From assembly GCA_040437565.1 (NCBI GenBank), contig JBDOQK010000006.1, positions 558,001 to 622,000 on the forward strand: DNA of 64,000 nt, read 5' to 3'. The position numbers and the translations under genes are program-made. The notes beneath the pieces were generated by a model, which made no database searches, had not been told where the DNA came from, and saw nothing but the letters and a program-made list of their open reading frames with translations. Below are positions 9,726 through 22,299 of this stretch, one piece after another. The DNA is from Albugo candida. Taxonomy: Eukaryota > Oomycota > Peronosporomycetes > Albuginales. Position 1 is the stretch's first letter, and every line of letters begins with the position of its first letter.

Positions 9726-9918
9726 AGACCAGAATATCAGTGTACGAATGCGTTTGTTGAGTCTGATTAACATGTAGCTATCAGTTCTCGCACAATGTCA
9801 AACTATTCCATTCAAGTTGATACTACAAGAATGGCGACTTGTCACGCTCAAGCGCAGAAAGCGCGTACCACCTACCTGGGTTGCTCCCCTACTTGAAGCA
9901 TTTAAAACTCATTACTAG

Positions 9919-11057
9919 CTATAATACTCTTCTTTCCCGGGACCGCGTGGAGCGAATATCACGAAAGCCATACCGATCTTGATCGAAACTACGGTCACGT
10001 CCTTGTTTTCGATCGCGACTGCGTGATTGCGACCGTGATCGTGATCGTCTACGATCCCTACGGGTGTGTTCACGAGGTCGTTCACGACTATGAGCGCGAT
10101 GATGCGAGTCTCCGTATCTCGAGTCATATCGACTGGGACCGCGTGCTTGATCTCCACCACCGTGATAGCTTTCAAAACGTATCTCTCCGATAGGTTCCCT
10201 ATGAGCACACTTGATGGCTTACAAAATAAATCAGTGAATGGCTCATCGTTCAACATACCTTCCCGAATACTTCACGTTGGCGCCTGGTCCTCCTTTTCGT
10301 GTTTCTCCAATTCCTCCTCCAAACTTTCGAGGTCTCCACTCGTGAACTGTCCTTCCTCGTTCAACATCCACCACAACACGCCTTCCATCAATTTTCTTCC
10401 CGTCAGCATATTTATACGCTGCTTTTAGATCGGCTTCATGCTCGTATTCGATGAAAGCATAACCACGAGATTTTCCCTCCTCATCTTCTACGAGTCTTAT
10501 GTGTTTGACTGCCCCGAATTGCTCAAACTCATGTCGGAGTTGCTTCTCTGTAGTCTCGTAGCTGATTCTGCCCACGAATAAGGTCTTGTATGCGTCTTCT
10601 GTTTTGCGATCGTCTTGTGCGGTAGGATCCCCTACATAAACAGTGTCAGATTTTCGACCATCATTCATACTATAAATGGATCTGACATTTGGCGATTTCT
10701 TGATTAAGTTTTTCTTGATGTTTTGCGATTTGTTCGGCTCGTAGACGTTCTTTACGCTCTTTTGGAGTCTCTGAAAGTAATCGCTGGGGAGGGGGATCTT
10801 TCTCAAACTAATACATAATCGGTCCTGCCGGTTTTATTTCCTGTTCGGAAGGGTAATAGAGCGCAACAAACCTGAGAAATAAAATCTGAAATTCCCGCAT
10901 ACGGCGGCATTTTACGTTTAGTCAGTTGAGGGAGATGAGTCAACGGCCCATTAGCCTCAAAGAGCGCTCGAATATGCATAGGAAGGTGGTGAATTGCTGG
11001 TCCCATCCCGCTGCTGCTCATCTGCCCTTTCGGCGTCATTTTACGTTGAGCATTCAT
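9919..11057 (-). CDS. SNRNP70: U1 small nuclear ribonucleoprotein 70 kDa (U1-70K), four exons
   Basis: Complement of join(9919..10198, 10259..10631, 10687..10807, 10872..11057), 319 residues. The N-terminus has the U1-70K pattern ([31 protein letters not shown]) and a charged helix rich in Glu/Arg. Exon 3 joins as [16 protein letters not shown] and leads into one RRM: RNP2 [11 protein letters not shown]1 RGYAFIEY, then [17 protein letters not shown]. This is the U1-70K RNA-binding signature that grips U1 stem-loop I. Exon 4 is an Arg/Ser-rich tail ([15 protein letters not shown]). Introns are 60, 55 and 64 bases. The tail is much shorter than in animals. Role: 5' splice-site recognition. All splice phases check. 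Confidence 0.93.
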
Positions 11058-11418
11058 GATCGTGCAGAAATATATATATTCACAGGCTGTGTTGAATCAG
11101 AAAAACAGTAGGATCTTTTCTGGGTGATGATGAAACGATAGTCTATGATTATGTAGCTTCGAAAGTCGTGCAGATTTGATTGCTTTTCGATTCTCCCCAG
11201 CTTTTTTGTAGCAGAATCGACTGGAAAACAGCGGATAGTGTACCGTATTTCCAAGCATTAATTACCTCACATTCCACATAAGATGCGATTATCTGTATCT
11301 AATATTATTCAAAAAAAAGAAAGATGACATTTAGTCGCTTGACGCACTGCTTCTTTTCCAGAAAATAGCATGTAAATATCTCTACAGTACATTCACAAGC
11401 CACTATCTAATTGTGCAA

Positions 11419-13078
11419 ATGGACGCTGCTGAAGAAGATATTGAGATCTTTACTGATGGAGAACTGGAGAAAGATGTAGGGTAATTCGTAGATAGATTGA
11501 TGTTGATTTGTATCGGTGGACGACAAAAATGCTCACAGTTCGATGTTCATGCTACAGCTCAACGCAAAAGAAAGTTTGACCAAAAATCCGTGGGACTGGT
11601 GGAAGCTCTTTTCTGCTTCCTACACGGAATGTGTGGAAAGCCTCATTTCTCCTCCTCGTCCAAAATATCTCACCGCGCAATTGGGTCCGAATCGGGAGGA
11701 GATATTGCACTCGTCCGATAGCTCGCTCAGAAATAAATGCATCGTCCGTGAAGATTTACGGCTTCGAAATACACGAAATGAATGGATGGAATGCAGCTTT
11801 TGGACCACAAATCGTGAGAGCGGGGATCCCATTTTTGAGCAGCCGTGCATTATATACGTTCATGGTATCTCATCCTCACGGCTAGAAGCTTTATACATTC
11901 GACACGCAGTTCTTGGAGCTGGATTTTCTTTCTTTGCGTTTGATTGTGCGGGTTCTGGTAGGTGTGCGCTGCTACTCACACTTTAGGTTGGTCTCAATGA
12001 GTCGTTTTCGTTATGTAGGAGTCTCAGAAGGAAAATACATCTCATTCGGCTACAATGAAAAAAATGACTTGCGGACGGTGGTTGAGTACTTGTATTGTGT
12101 CAAGTCAGTGCCTAAAGTCGGGATATGGGGAAGATGTATGGGTGGTGCTTCTACGCTTATGTTTCTGCGTGAGGCTACCAGGTTCAGATTCTTTACGGTT
12201 CATGTCAAGGCGTCCGAATTTGCAACATTACCGCTGTACTATTGTCACGCAACGAAACGACTACTTTGCCCAACAGCGATGCTCACTAGATCTTGTTCTA
12301 CTTTATTGGTATCATGGAATGCTCAAATGGAGAGGGCGATGTTGAAGAAAAAGAAAAACTCTCGTCTGGTAACGGATGCAATGTTGGAGATTCTATCAGT
12401 CAATGGCGAAGATGTCAGAGGACAAGACCCATCCACGGTCCGTCATATCACTAGTAAATTCACAAAGACATCGAACAATACTCTTTTGATTCGAGGAATA
12501 CAGTCACTAGCCAAACATGAAGGTAGCGTGGCATGTTTGCTGCTTCTACTTGATACATTGCTTACGATGACTCTTGTTGCGTATTCTGTAGAGCATGAAA
12601 ACTCTTTTATCTTTGCGATTGCACTGGATAGCGTCTATTGTGACTTGAGTCGGATGCTTGTGGATATGCTGAGGGAAGTTTTAAAAAGTGCTAATAAGCG
12701 CAGCCTCCGTTTTCCTCCAGGCACCAATACAGCAGGTGCGCTTTCTCCATGCTGCTTTCTCAGTAATTCTCACTTAGTTTTACTGGTCCAGCTTCGAAGA
12801 TCATTGCTCATTCCATTTCCAAAGTTGCTGGATTCTCTGTTGGAGATGTGAAACCCATTCATGCATTGGAAAATACTCATCTCCCTTGCCTCTTTGTGCA
12901 TTGTTCCGAAGTGGATTTCGTAAGACCGGAGTACACGATCCAAATGTTTGAGGAATACAGCAGCAAGCACAAAATGTGCCTCTCATTCGATGGATCACAT
13001 CATCAAAATCGGCCCCAATTCATACTCGATCAAGTCTGTTCTCATTTTCAGACACAGTTTGCGAGAAGTGTCGAATAA
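11419..13078 (+). CDS. Alpha/beta hydrolase with Cys at the nucleophile position and a PDZ-like insert
   Basis: Best model: join(11419..11480, 11539..11957, 12019..12181, 12290..12522, 12592..12735, 12792..13078), 435 residues. All joins keep frame. The core reads as an alpha/beta hydrolase: IIYVHGISSSR (oxyanion strand), FAFDCAGSGVSEG, nucleophile elbow GRCMGG, acid region FVHCSEVDFVRP, and FDGSHHQNRP supplying histidine. The elbow has Cys where Ser is usual, as in dienelactone hydrolases. Between the elbow helix (STLMFLREATR) and the next strand (FIFAIALDSVY) about 80 residues are inserted. They resemble the second half of a PDZ domain (AMLEILSVNGEDVRGQDPST). Introns 3 and 4 (108 and 69 bases) are multiples of three, so their removal is judged from splice sites and fold only. 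Substrate unknown. Confidence 0.72.
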
Positions 13079-13414
13079 TGAAACGTACCGCTTCCACCTG
13101 CAGGCAATCATTTGGTTTGGATCCAATTATATATCAAAGCACTGATTTTTGCTGAGATTTCTGTACTTGTGCATATGTATAACGGCTCTTCCCCGATCGA
13201 ATACAAATCATTACAAAGCGTTTTCTGGCATCGCCTTTCACTAATTTCCCATTTCGTATCGCTACATCGATGAATCTAGTCCTATTCCAAAGAGCTTGCC
13301 TGCATGCATTGATGATGCTTCAATTGAAATCATGCATATCATCCAAATCATCTTCACTCAGACAACACCGCATCGCGCGGAAACGCTATCTCGATTAAAA
13401 TAGTACGATAAAGC
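13079..13414. other. Intergenic stretch, no gene seen
   Basis: AT-rich sequence between the hydrolase gene and the first assembly gap. No long frame, tRNA or repeat is evident. Confidence 0.5.
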
Positions 13415-13514
13415 NNNNNNNNNNNNNNNNNNNNNNNNNNNNNNNNNNNNNNNNNNNNNNNNNNNNNNNNNNNNNNNNNNNNNNNNNNNNNNNNNNNNNN
13501 NNNNNNNNNNNNNN
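13415..13514. other. Assembly gap (100 N)
   Basis: Exactly 100 N. The sequence right of the gap is LTR-related and matches, inverted, the sequence left of the gap at 57952. Confidence 0.99.
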
Positions 13515-16500
13515 TGGGCTTAGCTCTGTTCAATTGCAGCGTAGTCTAGTTGCAGTACCTAATCGTAATTACTATAACCTGTTTTGTTATTTTGGTAGTT
13601 ATCTATATTAGGAGATGCTTTGGAAGACTGCTATTATTATTGGTTACGTTATAATGCTATTTGCTGCGGTAATAGCGATTACAGCCACTACTGGTGATAC
13701 TTTATTCATATGTATCTGATACGCTGGAAAGCGACAATTATGACATAATAGTTTACTGCGATCTCACTGGAAGTAGAAAGAGATATGAAGTCAAAAGATG
13801 CACGGACTAGAGAAGACGATGGTATATATTATCTGCTTTCAAAATATGAAGGCTTAGCGTGAATTTGGACGTAGCTATCTAGTTTGAACCAAATATATTT
13901 TCACGCATCCTCAGTACAACATGGAGACATGTAATTGTTCTCATTCTCGGACCCAAAATTGCCGTTCCAACAGCTCTCTTGTAACAATAAATTCCCCATT
14001 CCCACCGCCTCTTTTCAATGCACAACGCCAAGTCTAGGCGGCCTTTAATCTAAAGTTTCTCGCCGGTATGTGTATATTGTCAAGGTGATGGCAACATAAG
14101 TGTCTATTGCATGGAAAGGTGCAAGTATCCAAGGCGATATGAAGAAATATTGAGCGAGGAGAAGAGAGGAAGCAAGGAATTTGAGACGTAAATGTCTTCG
14201 TACGACCCCATCGACTCCGGAAGAGCTAGTGTTGTTGAAGAAACCAGAATGACGTGATGAGGTTGATGATATACATGAGAAGTACATTCACTGTGTGTGG
14301 AGGCTCAAAAGTGCTTTAGGCTCGCAACTTGCAAAATTCATCCAGAAGGTTATGCGCCCAACGATGATATAGACGTGAAGTGATAAGCAAAGAAAGATCT
14401 TTCGCATACGAAATCAACGCCGGTATGACTTTAGCAAACGAGAGCCTCAAAATTCACGATCGTGGCTGATTCAACAATAGCAGCATAGGAAGTCAAAGAC
14501 ATTAAGACGTCGCTACCATTGCCGCGATGATCGGTCAAACTGTTAGCCAGCGATTCGTACTGCACCAAATGCGGCTGAAGCGTGGTAAATTTCAGTATCT
14601 TTTTATGTTGGACGGAAAACACATAATCGGATTGGAATGCGATAAAGAGAACAAAAGTCCAATATGATGAAAGGTGGCCGCACTTTGGAGCATTTCATAA
14701 AGTTGATGAGCGCGAAAATGTCTACGATTAGGGACCGTATGGGGCATGACGTGCAGGTCATCTTCCTGATGAGCAGTCTGTCGGATGAATAAGATATGAT
14801 CATGCGGATGATGGAGAACATTCCGCACATACAATTAATGTAATCCAAAACATGCTGCAGCGTCAATACAATTCCTCACAATGGAAGAAAATAAACGAGT
14901 TGGCTCCGAAAGCGGCCTCGATTATTATAGGCTTGCCAGCCAAGCAATCATCAATAAATAGCATGACGGAAATTTGAAGAATTTCATCTCAAGTGTTTTG
15001 ATGTACTCGGGTTGGTCATAGGAGACCAGGATTTCGACGATTCCACCTTCAATCGGAAAAATTCCAAGCAGGGAACATGCGTTATGACATTAGCTGGCAC
15101 CCCGAATTATCGGTGCGGGCGGAGCCGTGCCAGCAGACGCCCGCATTCATTTGGAAAAAGTATGGATGTACAGGCATTGAACATCACAGTGGCAATTGAC
15201 GGGCAATTGGAACTTCGGAGTACTGGAATAGGATAGTTTGTTGAAAAAAGTGTACGTACCAATGATTTTATGTCTTCTGCTACCAGGATTGCACTATCGA
15301 CAGCTGTCGGCGACCAAGAGAACTTCAAATCAAGGTTGAAAAAATGGGTCTGACGTCAAGAAAGCACAGCGATACCTTGGCTCGACGCAAAGAAATAGGC
15401 AAGATGTATATTCCGCGATATGCAATGGCTATATAATATGCCAATCAGGCATATGATAGACGATACTTTTTGCGATTATTGTATACGCGTTAAGACATAC
15501 TTTTCATTCGTAGGTATGTGAGCCTGTATCATTGAGGAACTGGGTATGATACCGTTCCCAAGATGCGATAGAGGGGTCTCAACTACAGCTACAGTCGAAC
15601 TCACACACATAAGCACAACCAAAGTAAAAAAAGTTTAGGTATCAAATGGGTGCTCAAAACAGAGAGATTCCAATGCAAGTACTACGTTATAAGAGGAGAC
15701 TGCTCGAGACATGGCTACGGGACAAGCAGCATGCGTAATTTACTTCGAGACGTACTCACCGATTACAAAATTGAACTCGATTCGAGGATTTATGGCAATA
15801 TGTCGCCACGGAGCTATTACTATCGCCAGTATGACGGGAATACTAAATGGTGCTTTGATTCTTGTCTTATGTATGGTCTGAGGCAAGCAAATATCAAACG
15901 GTACATGATGATAATGAATCTATGTGGTACTTGAGTCGGATACAACGATGCAGTACGAGCTCATACATTTTCATTTAAAAGTCTTAGTGACTTCACGTAC
16001 ATTGCAATCTACGATGTGTTTTCTGGAGTACGAAGTTCAAATGCGATCAAGTCCATTGTTTTGCTGTCAAAGCACCACTTTACGCTGTATACTATAGGTC
16101 AAGCATGATTTATCCTCGTCTAAAAAGTCGAGTAAAGCCAGAGTAAGAGAGTGATGAAGATGTTATAGCCAGCATTCATTTCGATTAGGGTCGAGGCTAA
16201 TCTATAAACTTGCCACTTAAGGTCAGGTATTGTTGAAATCTTCAACAAGGACGCACAAATACGCAAACGACCTTTTTGATTCTTACGTGAATGGTTGTTA
16301 TACATTGGAAATGGCAAAATAACAAGCCATTACGTCACGGTATTGTCAGTTGACTCGACATCTTGATCAACTACTGAGGTACAATCGAATGCTAGGCTTC
16401 CAATATTACGATTTCTGAACCCAATTGAGTCAAGTGGATTCTCCTGTCGATCTGGTCAACATGTGCAGCTTTGCGCTCACAGCGATTTAATTTAGTTTGG

Positions 16501-16900
16501 ACTACCTCAGAGTGAAACTGACGGGTCCGCGGAAGGTATCAAGGTGATAATGAATGGAATTGAACAATCTACTAATCAATAATTGATAGCTTGAGATTAT
16601 AAAGTCATTGTGCTCATCAATGAATATACTTTTCACTCTTTATGGTAACAGGATGTCGTGGAAGAAATCGACTCGTGGTATGCTCAATTCAATTGTCAGA
16701 TGGCAAATTGAAAGCCGAAGAAATATTTTACTAACACCAAATTCGAAGTCGTGACCTCATTGCATTGCTAGTATCAGAAGTTCGAATTCCTGATTCCATT
16801 ATACCAATGCAGGTTCACAACACTTGAGACAATTTCGAACGCGGCCTAGAGAAACTTATGCCTTCTCCGAAAGCAGTGTACGTAATTGAAGCTATCATCT
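13515..16900 (+). mobile_element. Decayed Ty1/copia-type LTR retrotransposon
   Basis: Fossil element on the plus strand. About 13515-13740 is LTR-like and recurs inverted at about 57700-57951 and, as a short piece, near 40390-40448. A Gag-like region of the copia (UBN2) kind is recognisable at about 14300-15150, ending in a zinc-knuckle-like remnant. A reverse-transcriptase-like region lies at about 15630-15960. The 3' part to about 16900 is too eroded to name, and no 3' LTR was found. The element is broken in many places (well over ten) and no frame stays open for more than about 95 codons, so it is old and inactive. The left end is lost in the gap at 13415. Boundaries are approximate. Confidence 0.6.
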
Positions 16901-16925
16901 TTACAGTCAGCTAGCTTATCACATA

Positions 16926-17785
16926 TCATCTCAAAAGCCTGTATTTCAAATTCACATTATGATATTCTTTCCGGATAGGGAGATACTGGGACAAAAAGTC
17001 GTGAACTGGAAGGTGTCCATCGACGAAAGAGTCTGCTAGCTGCTCGGAATTCATCTCCTTTTTCCTAATTGCATTTGATACGCTCTTCGACAATGCATCG
17101 GGCTTGTTACGCTGGATATTCACGATCAAATCAAAACGAAAGTAGCCATCTCATTTGTAGAATCATATACCGAGTATACTTCACGTTGCCGACCGTGTTT
17201 GCCTGCGAGCTCCTCTTCTGTGCATAAAATCTCGCTTCTGAGAAGCCGATTTTTCTCCTGTAAGTGCTTCATAAGAGGCTCGTTCTCGAGAGTTACGTTT
17301 GCGGTCTTGACGTTTGCTTCGATGATCTCTTCTCGAGCCTTCCGAAAGGCTTTCACAGGTGTCAACTTTAGTACAATATCCCGAAGAGCTTCCGGATCAG
17401 ACTTTAACTGTTCCAATTCACTCAGACTTTTAAGAGAAGAGCGTATAAAGATTTGTTGCTTGCAAAAAGTGACTGAGAACAACATACGATAGACTTTCCA
17501 GCTGTGGGAATTCTGTTGGTATGCAAGGCATCTGTATTTGTTGTGATTGTCTAGCAGGCGATGATTCAAAACGTTGCGATGCGGTGGGTTCTTTGGACTC
17601 TGGGTGAGGTGATACATCTTCGACGAAACGGGAGTCAATTGTAGTCGTAATCCCAGAATGCACCGTAGCTGTTACGGCTTCTCTCAAAACAGCGTTTTTG
17701 AGTTCTCGATATATTTCATTGACTACACATGAGCACTGGATAAATAACGATCAACACCTTTTGCTCAAATACTTATTGTTCCCAT
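16926..17785 (-). CDS. VPS37: ESCRT-I subunit VPS37 (Mod(r) domain), four exons
   Basis: Complement of join(16926..17111, 17180..17426, 17488..17722, 17773..17785), 226 residues. All phases agree. Introns are 68, 61 and 50 bases. The C-terminal two thirds is a Mod(r) domain: LSELEQLKSDPEALRDIV, a coiled coil through EEIIEANVKTANVTLENEPL, and the diagnostic end SEQLADSFVDGHLPVHDFL followed by RKEYH. VPS37 holds ESCRT-I together with TSG101 and VPS28 and sorts ubiquitinated cargo into multivesicular bodies. There is no UEV domain at the N-terminus, as in plant and animal B-D forms. The 13-base first exon is inferred from phase and is the weakest part; an overlapping ATG at 17803 gives the wrong frame. 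The 5' half is repeated at 18329-18690 by an assembly duplication. Confidence 0.83.
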
Positions 17786-19103
17786 ATTGGATTGAGGCGT
17801 CCATTGATAAAGACTGGGATGTGAAGTGACTAAACCACTAACGCTGAGCCAGCTATGTTTTACTGGAATGGTTGCCTAATCATGTAAAATTTCATAAGCC
17901 GGTAAATCGAAAAAAAGAAGCGAATCCGGTGCACCTGGACACTCGGTGGAATAGCTGGAAACCGAGGGTGTAGTGTGCTATCGAGCGTTCTTACTCCATA
18001 TGCCATGTCCTGAATAGAAGTGGCTCTTACATGATCAAATCAAGCCTTCCACTGGTCGTGTCAGCAACGTGCATGATAAAAGACTTGTGCTGACTATTTT
18101 GCGGTCGACATCCCACTTCGATAAGGTTTCTTATTTGCCACGAGCGTCTATAAAAATCGTTACACAACACTTATGACAGTCATGGTATTTCTTTTATAAT
18201 TTGGTGGCATACATGATATCGAGATCGTNNNNNNNNNNNNNNNNNNNNNNNNNNNNNNNNNNNNNNNNNNNNNNNNNNNNNNNNNNNNNNNNNNNNNNNN
18301 NNNNNNNNNNNNNNNNNNNNNNNNNNNNTGTTGCTTGCAAAAAGTGACTGAGAACAACATACGATAGACTTTCCAGCTGTGGGAATTCTGTTGGTATGCA
18401 AGGCATCTGTATTTGTTGTGATTGTCTAGCAGGCGATGATTCAAAACGTTGCGATGCGGTGGGTTCTTTGGACTCTGGGTGAGGTGATACATCTTCGACG
18501 AAACGGGAGTCAATTGTAGTCGTAATCCCAGAATGCACCGTAGCTGTTACGGCTTCTCTCAAAACAGCGTTTTTGAGTTCTCGATATATTTCATTGACTA
18601 CACATGAGCACTGGATAAATAACGATCAACACCTTTTGCTCAAATACTTATTGTTCCCATATTGGATTGAGGCGTCCATTGATAAAGACTGGGATGTGAA
18701 GTGACTAAACCACTAACGCTGAGCCAGCTATGTTTTACTGGAATGGTTGCCTAATCATGTAAAATTTCATAAGCCGGTAAATCGAAAAAAAGAAGCGAAT
18801 CCGGTGCACCTGGACACTCGGTGGAATAGCTGGAAACCGAGGGTGTAGTGTGCTATCGAGCGTTCTTACTCCATATGCCATGTCCTGAATAGAAGTGGCT
18901 CTTACATGATCAAATCAAGCCTTCCACTGGTCGTGTCAGCAACGTGCATGATAAAAGACTTGTGCTGACTATTTTGCGGTCGACATCCCACTTCGATAAG
19001 GTTTCTTATTTGCCACGAGCGTCTATAAAAATCGTTACACAACACTTATGACAGTCATGGTATTTCTTTTATAATTTGGTGGCATACATGATATCGAGAT
19101 CGT
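17454..19103. repeat. Exact 775-base direct duplication around a 100-N gap (assembly artefact)
   Basis: 17454-18228 is repeated without visible change as 18329-19103, with the gap at 18229-18328 between the copies. The copy carries VPS37 exon 1, exon 2 and part of an intron and then stops at the gap. Perfect identity up to the gap edges points to an overlapping contig pair joined end to end. There is one VPS37 gene, not one plus a fragment. Confidence 0.9.
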
Positions 19104-20116
19104 TCGTCGACGATACTTGGTCTCGGGATGTATTCGAGAATCGAAAAAAATTCATTGTTTTCTTGATCGAACCTACCCGTAAACCCGATAAGTTCACCGA
19201 ACAACGTCTAGCTTCTTACATCTTTACAAAGCGGCCGCGCAAGCTTCACGAGGGCATGTGCGTGTAACGTGCCCATCGTCGTACACTTCATTATTCTCCC
19301 GGGGAAAAGAGCAACAATGGGACTTGGAAAGCTGAACATAGGCCTAAGCTGGTGTACATAGATCTTAAGTGAAGTATTTTGAATGTTTTATCAGCTCAAA
19401 TGGAACGAGATTGCCTGAACTAAGCTCGCCGGGCATGTCATGATAGGCATTAGCACTTGTGTTAGGGCATCGCGCTCGTTCTTGATCAATGTTCTACCCA
19501 AGGTTCCATTCAATACATCGATGGCGATGAATGTACAACTTTGGATAGGGATGATTAGTGTATGCTGCATCTTAAAGGAGATTCAATTCCGCTACTATGC
19601 TAACAAAGCCCTGCGGGAGCAGCTGCCTGTGACATGGCAACGCTGTATCACGGTTGATATAAGCCTCGCAAAAAATGTATTTTTCCATATCTTTATAGAT
19701 GATCGTGGACACTCGGCAACATTACAGCTCCAGGCTTGTCCAGCGGCAACTCGACAATATGAAACCTTTTTATTGAAATAGTACTTTTAACTGCGCAGTA
19801 GATTTCTAAGGTATTTAGTGCGTACATGTTTGTTCCATCTTTACTCACTGCAGAAGACAGTATTTGGCAGATTTAGTATGAATGCTTTTTAAAAATTCTG
19901 TTTTGGGAACTATTTTTCATCAGGTAGGTTATTGTTCTTGGATTTGTTTTGCAATTCAAATATTGCTACCTCAAAAGCCGAGTTTTTTCCGATGTTTACT
20001 CTACTTGACCTCGTGTCATCTGCGAATAAATAATCTAGCATTCTCGAATTTACGTCCCTGTGCTCATACTAGCAAGCATGGTAAAAGGTTGACTTTGAAT
20101 TGGAAGTTTGCTATGC
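19104..20116. other. Gene-poor stretch with weak open frames
   Basis: Two open frames (about 19076-19267 and 19440-19781, plus strand) have no family I recognise, no clear splice partners and no strong coding character. They may be decayed genes. No RNA gene or further repeat was recognised. Confidence 0.3.
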
Positions 20117-20201
20117 CTCAATGGGTATGTCCCATTTTGTGTGTCCTTTGCATCAATTTTCTCATTGTAAAGGACACACAAAATGAGATATACCCATTGA
20201 G
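20117..20201. repeat. 33-base inverted repeat forming a long hairpin
   Basis: Left arm 20117-20149 and right arm 20169-20201 pair at 31 of 33 positions with a 19-base loop. The arms begin CTCAATGGGTAT and end GTGTGTCCTTT. It lies in gene-poor DNA. It could be a short foldback element (MITE-like), or a structured transcript. No target-site duplication was obvious. Confidence 0.75.
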
Positions 20202-20644
20202 CATATCTCATTCACTAATTCCGCTTCTGATTTCGGTTCTAATCGGTTGCAAGTGCGGCTTCCTTCCGATATCAATGTCTGCAATCAGCATGCAGAATCA
20301 TCCTGAAAGCCTTGCGAAGGTCAGGCCAACATGTGTCTGTGTCGTTCCTTTTCGGAATGCAACACCAGCGACTACGAACCATGCTGGCGGATGATATTTT
20401 CTGCGCACACCTCCGACGGTGACAGCGCCATCACCAATCCAGCAGCGCCTGTCTCCATAGCGCGAACCAACGTTTCAAGAAATACGACGACGTCTAAATG
20501 TGGCACATCAATCCTACAAATGCAATAAATACGACCACGAATCGACGATAGCCCCAATTGCACCAGCATCTCCAGCAGTGACTCGCGTCAATAGTCCCGT
20601 AATGCTGCGGATGCGCGCGCAACAGCGGTCCCCCTGGAGAAAGA

Positions 20645-21067
20645 TTGTCGTCAGCGACACGAACTCCAGTCATGCCGGCAACTCCAACAGAAAAGAAACC
20701 GCGACTGAGGGAATCAGCGCAACTCAAATATGAAAACGTTCAATTATCGCGCTCTCTGGATTCAAAGACAACCCAACTTCAAAGTGCTGCACAGTGTACA
20801 ACAACTGGTACAACTTATCAACAAAACCATATGATCGATATGTAGCACAAGGACATTTTCAAGACTTCATAATTGACGGATACACAACGGGATCTTGTGC
20901 ACAAGGATCGAAATTCGACGGAGCAACTCTACCGAAAGCTATATCAACGCGACCAATCAAAGATGGAGGAGCTAGAGAAAGCCGATTTGAAGCTTGAAGC
21001 AGATGGGGTGGAGTCAAGGGGAATGCTTGAAGATTTCAAAGCATTAATGGAGAATGAGCTCAAATAG
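20645..21067 (+). pseudogene. Remnant of a coiled-coil protein gene
   Basis: Plus-strand pieces show heptad-rich coiled-coil coding character (YENVQLSRSLDSKTTQLQ; later QRDQSKMEELEKADLKLE), but stops and frame changes separate them and no splice sites join them convincingly. A basic Pro/Thr-rich segment (RTPVMPATPTEKKPR) precedes them. It may be the tail of a cytoskeletal or trafficking protein. No specific family can be named. It could still be a live gene with introns I did not find. Confidence 0.35.
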
Positions 21068-21467
21068 TTGGGAAGTAACAAAACAGATATAAATGAAAGT
21101 ATGTTCAATGGAAAAGGATGGATATACCAATTGCATCCAAGGAGATATAACGTATGGGCATCAAGTGCATTCGGAAAATGACCCCATTCCGTCATTGAAG
21201 GTACATAATCACATGGGTGAATTTGAAACTCAAGAACAGCGAATACAACAATCACATACAATCACATACTATAAGTGCAACTGGATCGGATGCGTATTGA
21301 CTCGGTCGGCAGCGAACAGAACTAGCACGACGTTGCATGCAATCAGAAAGCAAGAAATCAGCGCATTTGTTCACGACCTCATCACGTCGTTATGGATACA
21401 ATGGGAAGGTATTGGGAGAGTTTTGATGATCTCATTACGCCATCTGTTGTTTGTCCATGCTGCTTGA

Positions 21468-21958
21468 TCAGTGCCTATTAAATGAGAAGCTAGCGTATTT
21501 GAAGCTTATCGTCCTATTACCTCTTGTCCGTTTCCTACATTCATGATCGTAATTTACCAAAAGGCGCTTCATCCGGTAATACAATGCTCATAATTGAAAA
21601 TTTGCTGAAAAAATTCTTACGCTCTGCAGTCAACAAATTCACAAACCATTTGTATTTATTATGAGCGCGTCTGAAGCCAATCAAAATTGTCATCATAATA
21701 TCGACCGATTAAAAAAGCTTCTCCAGGAGTGGTTACCCTTTATGATAGGTGCAAAGAAAGAGCATTGATATTTTATGATCTCGACGCGCTTTTCACAATG
21801 CAGCAAGCTGAGTGAGTGTGGCTGTCTGCCGCATGTAAGACATTAGCTGTTGGGAGCGCACCAGATTCAATTTAAAATAAGTACGAGCTTTCTATTAACC
21901 TACATTAGCTCCAAACGAGAATCGGAAGAGGATATCATTCAGATCCAGCTTCCAGCCA
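21468..21958. other. Intergenic stretch, nothing recognised
   Basis: No open frame of note, repeat or RNA gene was recognised between the coiled-coil remnant region and the conserved unknown fragment at 21959. Confidence 0.4.
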
Positions 21959-22186
21959 TTAAACGCTTGAAATAAAGTATTCTTTGTTTACTATATTCGT
22001 ACAAATACATCTTGCTGTCCGAAGTACACAGCCAACTCTCACTGCGATGAGTGGAATATCTTCTGCGTAAATTAAGAGTGCGGCCTGCCCGGAATAAATG
22101 TGAATTGGAAGCACATGCCCGTAGTTTTCTTGAAGTAGCCTCGGGCCTATATCTGGCTCCCGGCAGTCATCAAGAAAGGAGATCAA
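21959..22186 (-). pseudogene. Fragment of an unknown gene, divergent from TFIIIC; paralogue at 39870
   Basis: About 70 codons on the minus strand match a plus-strand stretch at about 39870-40080. Shared residues include REPDI..RLLQE, GQ.A.LI.A.DI.L, RV..VLR..RCI and KE.F. Conservation is in protein more than DNA, and both copies sit about 350 bases upstream of, and divergent from, a TFIIIC start codon. This suggests an ancestral divergent gene pair that was duplicated. The family is unknown and no intact version is visible in the window. Confidence 0.45.
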
Positions 22187-22299
22187 TAATCAACAAAGCC
22201 GCTACGAAATGAAAACTACAGCTCACTCGCTAACTCTATTTGTGGTCAAATAAAAGCGGCTTGTATCGGCAACTGTTTCTCGATACTACACATCGTACC

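Noticed and set aside
16740-16830. B-box-like GTTCGAATTCC as a sign of a tRNA gene
   Set aside because: No A box, no acceptor or anticodon stem could be folded around it; it lies in decayed retroelement sequence.
18329-18690. Second VPS37-like gene
   Set aside because: Identical to 17454 onward and cut by the gap; explained by contig overlap, not by gene duplication.
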